Positions 56,639 to 64,000 of a stretch of DNA of 64,000 bases are shown piece by piece. Below the pieces are notes generated by a model that saw only the letters and a list, made by a program, of their open reading frames with translations, ran no database searches and was not told where the DNA came from. Position 1 is the first letter of the stretch. Each line of letters opens with the position of its first letter. The DNA is from Gnetum montanum (lineage: Eukaryota > Streptophyta > Gnetopsida > Gnetales > Gnetaceae). The position numbers and the translations under genes are program-made. Location: assembly GCA_015680685.1 (NCBI GenBank), contig MNCI01027198.1, positions 22,497-86,496 on the forward strand, written 5' to 3'.

Positions 56639-59600
56639 TCAGATGTAATACTGCTTCAAATACAGATGATTTACTGGATTTGGTAACTCGTTGCCATCGA
56701 TATCTGCTAACTTGAATGCTCCATTGCTGTATGCATGAATGACCAGGAAAAGGCCTTCCCAGTTTGTAGAGAACTTGCCTACTGGTTCATGAATGGCCTT
56801 GAGAACTAAGTCTCCTTTCTCGATCAGTCATTGATGCAGGTTGTGCCGATGCTTATGTCTCTTTTTATCCTGATATTTTTCGATGGTGTCAACATTTGGA
56901 CATGTTTCTTCTTCACTGAGTCTAAATTCATGATTCTAGACTCATTGTGTTGAGTCTCATTTATAAGTGTAGATAGGACCATTCACAATGAGGGAACCTG
57001 TAAATCCAAGGGCAACACTACTTCAGATCTGTAGACCAGGCTGAAGGGTGTCCTGTCTGTGGTTGTTTTGCACATTGTACGATACACCCATAGCACATAG
57101 AGGATTTTTTCATGCCATTGTTTCTTGCTATTGTTGAGCATCTTCTTAAGAAGGTTGATGATTACATTGTTTGTGGCTTCTGCTTAACCATTTGCTTGCA
57201 GGTAATAAGGTGAAGAAAAATATTGCTTAATACTAAGATTATATGTAAAAAGATTTGGTTTTTGTGCTACTAAATTGTGGTCTGTTGTCAGTCACAATAG
57301 TCATAGGGAGTCTAAATATGGTTACAATATTGTCTAAGATGAAATGGAAAACCTATCTAGATGTAATCTTTTATAGGAGGATAGCCTCAACCCACTTTGT
57401 AAAATACTCAGTGGTGGTGAAAATGAAGCTATGACCTGTGGAAGATTTAGGTGCGATGGGACCTATGATGTCCAATCCCCATCGTTAGAATGGCCAAGTA
57501 ATTTGGGTAGTATGTAACTCAGTTGGTGACATATGTATTAGATTTGTGTAATGCTAGCATGTATCACACATCTTAACCTTGGCAAGGTAGTCTTTTTCCA
57601 TGTACGGCCAATAGTACCCTAAGCGTATGATTTTAGCAGTCATTGCCCTTGGGGCTACGTGTCCTGCACATAGCCCTTCGTGGACTTTGTTAACTATTCA
57701 TTGTGCTTGGTCACTATTAACGTAGGTAAGTAATACCCCATCAAAGGAGTGTGTATAGAGAGTACTATCTCCAAGGATGACATATTTCCTAGCGCGCTTA
57801 TGCACGACATCTTTTTTCACATGTGTTAGCTCTTGCAGTGGTTCGCCCTACAGAAGGTAAGTTTTAATGTTGTCATACCATTCTGACGTTCCTTCCACGT
57901 TTAATAAAGAAATCTGTACCACTTGAATGATAGGCTCTATACATTCTATCATTAAAGTGGGCCAAGTGGCAAACAAGTGTGGTGGCATGTTTAGTACGAG
58001 TGTTGCCAATGCATCGGCAACAACATTTTCGTTGCATGACACGTGTTGGGCATCGGTTGTCACAAATTGTTTCAGGAGCTCTTTAGCCATATCACAGTAG
58101 GGCTATAGCTGCACAACCTTATAGGTGTAGACTCCTATGATTTGATTGATTACCAGCATTGAATTACCTTGGATTTCTAGGTGTTGAACATTGAGCTCTT
58201 TGGTCATCAACAACCCTCTGAGGAGCCCCTCATACTCTGCCATGTTCGTATAAGGGAAGGTCAGGTGGTAAGTCGATGGATGCACATCCTTAGGAGAGCA
58301 TAATAATGGCAGTGGCACTACCACCTCTAGTCGTTGAAGCTTCGTCAAAAAATAATGTCGCTTCAAGGCCTATTGGCACAGGGCTTAAACTATGTACATG
58401 TTCATTTGGAAATTTTGGCTCTATTGTAGCTTGATCGTTAATCGTTGATGTTACTAACTAGTCAACTATGGCCTGACCTTTGGTGGATGATTGGCTAACA
58501 TAATGGAAATCAAACTTGACTATGATAGCTTTCCAACGAGCTATCCTAGTACTTTCATACAAATTGTTGGAGATATCCCACAGAACATTACTTTTACAAA
58601 TTATGTTGACTTGACTACAGAAAAGATAATGCCTACATTTTTTAAGTGTGAAAACTAATGTCAAATAGTTACACTCTACTTCTTTGTACCTTGTTTCATA
58701 CATGAATAGAGCATGACTGAGGTAATAGATAGGGGCTTCTGACCCATCGTTCCTTTTCTAGCAAAGTAATGCAGCTATAGACATGTTTGAGTTAGCTAGA
58801 TAAATGTAGAAAGTTTGATCCCTTTGTGGTAGGAAAATCGTTGGTAAGTTTTGCAGCTCTTCTTTTAAATTGTCAAATGCACACTGGAAGTTATCGGTCC
58901 ATTCAAAATTGACACCCTTCTTCAGAAGATGTTGCATGGGGTGCAATTTATCTATTAACTTTGAAATGAACCGCCTGATGAACTGAAGCCTACCCTATAA
59001 CCCACGTAGTTCCTTGAGATTTGTTGGTGGAGTTAAATTGATGATGACCTTAAACTTATCGGGGTCGACTCGGATGCTAGTCTTTGACACTACAAACCCC
59101 AACATGTGTCTGGTTTTGACTCCGAATACGCATTTCTTTAGGTTGAGCTGTAAGTCATGTTTGAGACATCGTTTAAGGACTAACTACAGGTCTTCTGAAT
59201 GATCTTCTGACTTTATAGACTTGACAGCTATGTCATCTACATAGTCGTTCAATCTCCCTAAGAAATAATCGTTAAAGATGTATGTCATGGCTCGTTGGTA
59301 CGTTGCTCCGAAATTTTTTTCTTGAAAGGCATCATTGTGTAATAGAAGGTCCCCCAGGGCATCATGAATGTTGTGGTCAATTGGTGCTCTGGGTTGATAC
59401 GAATTTGATTATAACTTGGAAAACCATCCATAAGGATAGGAGTGCATGACCAGCTGTTGTGTCGATTAGTTGGTCGATACTCGGTAACGGGAAATTGTCC
59501 TTAATCGTAGCTTTGTTCAAATCCCAGAAGTCTATGCAGATGCATATGCCTCCCATTTTCTTAGAGACAACTACAATGTTGGACACCTAGTCTAAGTAAT

Positions 59601-60125
59601 CAACTACGCGAATGAAACCAGCTTGGTATAGCTTGGTGATTTCATCATGCACCACTAGCACAATTTTTGGCTTAATCTTTCGTGTCTTCTATCTAATTGG
59701 TTTCATGCATGGGTCTAAGATTATGTTGTGTTGTATTAATCTTGGGTTTAAACCTGACATGTCTTCATATGACCACGTGAATATAGTAGCGTTGTTTTGG
59801 AGCACTTGAGTTATGTCACTTTGCATCTATTTGTCTAGAAGGAAACTAACCCTAAGAGTTTTATTTTCACCCTTGTGTGTAACCACAGGGACCTCACTGA
59901 GAGGGTCCTTAGTTACATCACTAGCCTCCAAGTCGAGTGTTCGGGCCAGATATTCTGGACAGTCTGGGATGTTTCCAATGTTTCTATGGTTGCGTCATAA
60001 AGGGAAAGGTTTGTTCCTACTAGCATGTGATTGTACTGTCTAATGATCTTCCCATGTGGCCCTGTTAAGGCTAAGGATGTGGATAAAGCTACATCCATTT
60101 GTGAGTGGCCTTGCAAAATCACCAA
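56639..60125 (-). pseudogene. Element D pol: RT, RNase H, archaeal-type RNase H, integrase
   Basis: The minus strand begins with LALTGPHGKIIRQYNHML (60065). RT has FWDLNKATIKDNFPLP (59530) and DYVDDIAVKS (59245-59215). RNase H has FYIYLANSNMS (58805) and CRHYLFCSQ (58630). The second RNase H has YEGLLRGLLMTKEL (58240) and SCNENVVADALATL (58030). Integrase has the His/Cys region (57690-57550), WGLDIIGPI-like sequence near 57475, TDNRPQF (57290) and the C-terminal NGAFKLADIDGNELPNPVNH (56720). Stop 56639-56641. Numerous stops and small shifts. The RT palm box is the canonical YVDD. Confidence 0.85.
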
Positions 60126-60199
60126 AAATGGAAGTTTTTACATCGTTTTTTCACCAATCTATTAAATGATCAAATTTTTTTCTTCCTGTGTCAAAATTA

Positions 60200-60440
60200 T
60201 GTGTTAAAGAAGTTTCTAGTTTAAGCTCTTAGTGGACTGTTACATATACGCATAGTTTGTAAAAAGAAATTCCAAGCTAAGCTTCCTAGACGCTAGTGTA
60301 TGAAATGAGATGAAAGGTGCAATATGGCACGTCTAGCATGTTGAAATGGTTGGATTTGAATTTCGCACAAACTGTAGTTAATGAGGCAGAATTACGAGGT
60401 GATAAGCTATCCGTTAGTTTAGGGTCATTTCGGACCGTAA
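60200..60440. repeat. Diverged repeat region upstream of the accessory gene (element D)
   Basis: Two recognisable units, CTAGTTTAAGCTCTTAGTGG (60216) and TTAGTTTAGGGTCATTTCGG (60413). Same family as arrays flanking the gene in A. Confidence 0.6.
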
Positions 60441-60562
60441 CTCGCATGATATCTACAACATTAATGCCAAGATCTTCGCATTTTATGTCATACTGACACC
60501 CATGTTTTGGGAAAGTTCCACGTCGATTGGGTAGAAAGAATCAGTTGGTTTTGAGCATTTTT

Positions 60563-60570
60563 TTTATAAA
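60563..60570 (+). promoter_or_regulatory. TATA-like box upstream of the accessory gene, element D
   Basis: TTTATAAA about 135 bp before the ATG at 60701, following a T-rich run. Matches the spacing in A. Confidence 0.5.
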
Positions 60571-61233
60571 CTAGTGGTTCATACTCAAAACAGGTTACCG
60601 ATATTGCAAATTTGGACCTAGTTATAGTGATAAGAGAGAGTGAGCAAGGCGTGAGAAGAAAATTTTATGAGGACTTTGTTCAATTGTGACCTTTGCAACA
60701 ATGGCACCCAAGGTAAAAGGAAAGAGCTCTAAGTTGGCCAGGATTGACGAGATGCAGGAGAGTTTGCAACAGGTTTCACAAGCTAGAGTAGAAGCTCTGG
60801 AAGTTACTCCACTTAACCGGTAAGTTGCTGTCCATCATTTTACACTATTGTCATGTTTGTTGCAACATCGTGGTTTGTATATTTTGTGTTCTTATGTTTT
60901 TTTGGGCGTTAATGTCTATTTGTACGAACTGAACTATTGTTATGAGGGTTTAGGTGATATAGAATAATGTTGTTCAAAGATAATGTATAGCGTGTAGATG
61001 TAATGTAATCAGAGTTTTGTAATAATTATATATTACGCTAGAGTAATACACAGTATTTTCTTTCATCGCCATTGTTAGAGATGGACCTTAAGCTGTTACA
61101 AAGGTTTAGGCAGTTTTGACTATGCACCTCCAGTATACGCTGTAACTTTCTAGGAATTGTGCGAGCCCTAGTGTGGCGTAACGAATATTGATGTCTGGAT
61201 TTTGTCTAACAGTAATACATTTTTATCATACAG

Positions 61234-61683
61234 TATCATGCTAAAGCCGATCCTAATCTTTTTGGACATCATGAATGTTCTGTGTTGCGTTCATGTCCCC
61301 ATGGCCAATGTTCCTCCTCATCATGCTTGTCTAAAGGAGGAGGCAGTGTGGTTCCAAAGAGGTGAGCAGGATTTTTTACAATTTTTGCTTCACAATTACA
61401 GCGTAATCATCTGGTCGCATCTACCAAGTGATGGAGCTGCTACTATTTTAGAGATGTTATTGGTCGGTTCAACACAGAGCGTCTTAGCATTTCTGTCAGA
61501 AAACGTGATTGAAATTGTGCAGGTGCAAGACCGCGAACAGAATGTCAGGGGTTTAATACATTTAAACTGGATCTGGGAAATGCCCAGGTTTAACTATTAT
61601 CATGCCTATAACACTCTGTTCATTGCCCATCATCCCACAACCTATTTCCAAAATCCACCTAGTACCGTGTATTACGTAGGTGG
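61234..61683 (+). CDS. Exon 2 of accessory gene, element D: FCP1/HAD-like domain
   Basis: 450 bp, open, flanked by ACAG acceptor and GTAAGT donor. The best single sequence to test the HAD relationship. Order of blocks: beta strand with LDIMNVLC; about 40 residues; EEAVWFQRGEQDFLQFLLHN; YSVIIWSHL; about 60 residues; YNTLFIAHHP; QNPPSTV. Spacing agrees with the plant FCP1-like HAD proteins known to me. Confidence 0.7.
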
Positions 61684-63660
61684 GTAAGTTTCATTATACT
61701 TCGCAATATTGTAATGCTAACTACTATTTAGATGTGTATTAAGCGTAAAGAGTTGTTTGTATTCCCTGGCATAGGTTTTTTATCAATGAAAGCGGTCTTA
61801 TGTGCAATAATGATACATTGTCGCTGGCCGAGAGGGCTATAGGGTAGTTTACCTCTATCAGCAACATGCGGGCTACCGTCATTGAACATCTGGCATTCAA
61901 GATCCTAGAATACCCTACCCATTATGTTGACTTCTTTTCTAGGTGCAAGAAACTTAGATGGCTGGATAGGGAGTGGACTTTGGACCCTCCCCTTACCGTT
62001 GCAGATGTGCAAAGGAAAATCCCTCCATTTCCCTTACCTTTCGAGCCTAATAAGCTTTTTCGTAATGATGAATTGTATCAATGTTTATTAATGTATGATG
62101 ATGATGTGAAATCGTCTCAGTTTAACTGTGGTTTCCTATTAATAGTCAGGGAATCATGGGAGATTATGATCATGACTTCCGGTTGTGAGGCCAATAGTCT
62201 CTTCTTCCGTTATGGTGATATAAAGGAGGCACAACGTTGGCTCGGCCATAGAGTAGTCCCAATTATAGTAATCAATAACATTTAGGAGGCTGGAATGATG
62301 GACCTTTTCTTGGCCATAACCCCTGATGCCATTGCAGGTGAAATATTGACCCTAGTCAACTCCTTTACCGAGGAAGCCAAGCATCTCTGCATATGCATAT
62401 GTATTGTGCGTGTAAATTTTGACATTGACACTCAGCTATTTGCCGATGTCTTTGGGGTCCCCTCCGATGATTTTACTATAGATGAAAAGTTGAAGAGAAG
62501 CTCCAAGCTCCAGAAAGAGATAGAGGAGTGGCTGGGAGTTTAGAGAGAAGCTAAGGGGATCCCTGGTGATAGGATTAAGTTGGAGGTGGCCAATACCATT
62601 TACCCCCTTTTTCAGGCCTAGGCCTTTCCCAAGACACTCTCACAAGGGAGATTCCTCAGCATTGAGTAGGCTTGAATTATGTGAGAGGTCTTAGAGGAGG
62701 GGACATAATTCAATTGGGCGAGCTATTTTGCCAAAGGCTTGCGCGTTGAGATGGTCAGGCTTCGCCAGAAGCTTGAAACCCATTTCAACGTGCATTTTGC
62801 CAAATTTTTGGTGGTCCAAAAGAATGGGGTCTAGGTGCAACAAGATCATAGCCAGATTTCCAAACCATGGATTTCCCATATTTTTGGCACTATCCGGTTG
62901 CAAGACCCTCTTGAGGGGATCAGGGAGTCGTTGTCTGTAACAACTAGAAGTATGGTGGCACCTCAAACATGGGGACAAGACAGTGTGGGTCGAGCACCCC
63001 CCTCTTACACCGATGATGTGTCAAGGGGAAAGAACCTGGCTACTAAGATAGTGGATTTGTCAATGCCATGGAAAAGGCCTCATTTGAACAAGGGATCTAC
63101 CAAGCCAGCAGGTGGTGTCAAGAAGAAGATGCAAATCAGATTCTAGCGGAGTAATCTTCCAGGTGGTAAGTGTCAAAATGTATTAATGGTTAGGGTTTGC
63201 GTAGAGACGCTGTTATGTAGCATAACATTTGTTGAAAACAAAGTGAAATCTTATGTTAACTAGCCATGTTGTGTGACAACGAGGTAAAAGGTTGTAGACT
63301 GGTTGACCCCTGAAACAGGGGCTATGGTCTTACAGCACAGAGAAGGGGCCTCAGTCTTGGAAGAAGAGGCTCAAGTTAATAAGGTGAAGAGTGCACAGCC
63401 TCCTGTGTGTGAAGAGGAAATAGCTGTGGAGGATGAAAAAGTCCTTTCGGCTGGAACTAACCGAGGCAAGTGGTTTGTTACTTGGAAAAATTAATTTTTG
63501 TTTTTTACGACATAGTGGTAGATCCTAGAAAGCTTCTACAGGTTGTATTGGTCATCGTAATGTCTTAGTCATACCTTTTATTCTGTGTAATAGGTGACCA
63601 GAGCATGCCCTTGATAGTAGTGGCATCTCAATCTTGGGGCAAATTTCCTGATAGATTCAC

Positions 63661-63768
63661 CTTTATGGAAGGCGTCGTTCAAGATATGATTGGTCGCTTT
63701 ATGGAAGGCATCGTTTAAGATATGATTGGTTGCCTTTATGGAAGGCATCATTCAAGATATGAATCGAT
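63661..63768 (+). repeat. 36-bp tandem triplication in an accessory gene exon (element D)
   Basis: Three copies of CTTTATGGAAGGCRTCRTTY with the following AAGATATGA, 36-37 bp each. A and E have one copy (FMFMEGVVDDM and FTFMQGVIDDM). The second unit has a stop from CAA to TAA, and the 37-bp unit shifts the frame. Confidence 0.85.
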
Positions 63769-64000
63769 CCTGAAGCTGGTATGCTACAATCATTACGTAG
63801 AGGTTATTTTACTATGGCATTAGGCTACCTAATTATGCTTAACTATTATTTTTATGTTATTAGGAGCTCACCTTAGATGGGACCTGTCAGAGCCTATTGA
63901 TCTAAACACCGCCAAGCCCTCATCAGAAGTGACCATCGTGCCATATAACATTTATGATGAGATGCGTGAATGTGCTTTACACTCAACTCGATGCTTATGG

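Larger units (their letters stand above)
53682..64000 (-). mobile_element. Element D: Tat/Ogre-type Ty3/gypsy retrotransposon, 5' part beyond window
   Basis: Minus strand. From the left: 3' LTR 53682-55052, polypurine tract, 3' UTR, repeat array, integrase to RT (56639-60125), repeats, then the opposing accessory gene from 60701 off the right edge. Protease, gag and the 5' LTR should lie beyond 64000. It is inserted in an Athila-like fragment; the left flank ATATG is the candidate duplication. Confidence 0.85.
60701..64000 (+). pseudogene. Antisense accessory gene of element D (FCP1/HAD-like), best-preserved 5' half
   Basis: ATG 60701 after a purine-rich leader. Exon 1 60701-60819 (MAPKVKGKSSKLARIDEMQE), GTAAGT donor; intron 1 60820-61233, acceptor ACAG; exon 2 61234-61683, GTAAGT donor at 61684; exon 3 61775-62061; exon 4 62146-63165, donor GGTAAG. 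Exons 1-4 join in frame. Exon 2 is open throughout: ILIFLDIMNVLC (motif I region), WFQRGEQDFLQFLL, VIIWSH, NTLFIAHHP and FQNPPSTVYY. In FCP1/NIF phosphatases these places hold D-x-D-x-T/V, the W-S-S block and a D-D pair; here one Asp is kept and the D-D pair is absent. Exon 4 holds LFADVFGVPSDDF, EEWLGV and FLVVQKNG. Stops occur at about 61850, 62283, 62540 and beyond. The coiled-coil exon starts at about 63862 and runs off the edge. Confidence 0.8.

Noticed and set aside
1-64000. tRNA or rRNA genes
   Set aside because: I saw no cloverleaf-like sequence or rRNA-like conserved stretch; only short tRNA-complementary primer sites are present.

Overview
The window looks like intergenic DNA from a large, repeat-rich plant nuclear genome. 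It is AT-rich, has nested LTR retrotransposons with 1.3-1.8 kb LTRs, eukaryotic splice signals, and no intact single-copy gene that I can recognise. The organism cannot be fixed from sequence alone; a seed plant with a big genome, possibly a gymnosperm, is a guess.

Almost everything belongs to one family of very large Ty3/gypsy elements of the Tat/Ogre type. The family signs are a gag ending in a CDYH...GH.TD.C knuckle-like motif, an extra archaeal-type RNase H between RT/RNase H and integrase, a shared tRNA-type primer site (core GCTAGAAGGAGGG), and a polypurine tract read as AAAGAGGGGYCA. I resolve four members, named here E, C, A and D. E is the oldest. It lies on the minus strand from its truncated 3' LTR (about 1403-2263) to its 5' LTR (44849-46655). 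C (8824-22615, minus, target duplication GTCCC) is inserted in E's protease region. A (25755-44366, plus, target duplication RAAGT) is inserted in E's gag. D (minus, 3' LTR at 53682-55052) sits in a decayed Athila-like fragment and runs off the right edge. The stretch 46656-50950 is an older, different gag-pol on the minus strand.

The striking point is an extra gene present in all four elements. It always lies between protease and reverse transcriptase, and always on the strand opposite to gag-pol (E 4133-7948 +, C 14098-16001 +, A 36868-32401 -, D 60701 to beyond 64000 +). It is split by conserved spliceosomal introns. It has its own TATA-like box about 135-150 bp upstream of the ATG in A and D, a short N-terminal exon, a domain resembling the FCP1/NIF-type HAD phosphatase fold with altered catalytic residues, a long unrecognised central region, a low-complexity charged segment, a coiled-coil-like segment and an acidic tail. 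Degenerate tandem repeats sharing TTTAGGCCATTT / CTAGTTTA motifs flank it. The Ogre group is known for a sense-strand intron between protease and RT, so this antisense gene may be nested inside such an intron.

All copies carry stops or frameshifts, many of them the expected C-to-T kind, so none looks intact. The summary rests on visual comparison of the four copies; no alignment, search or dating was run.
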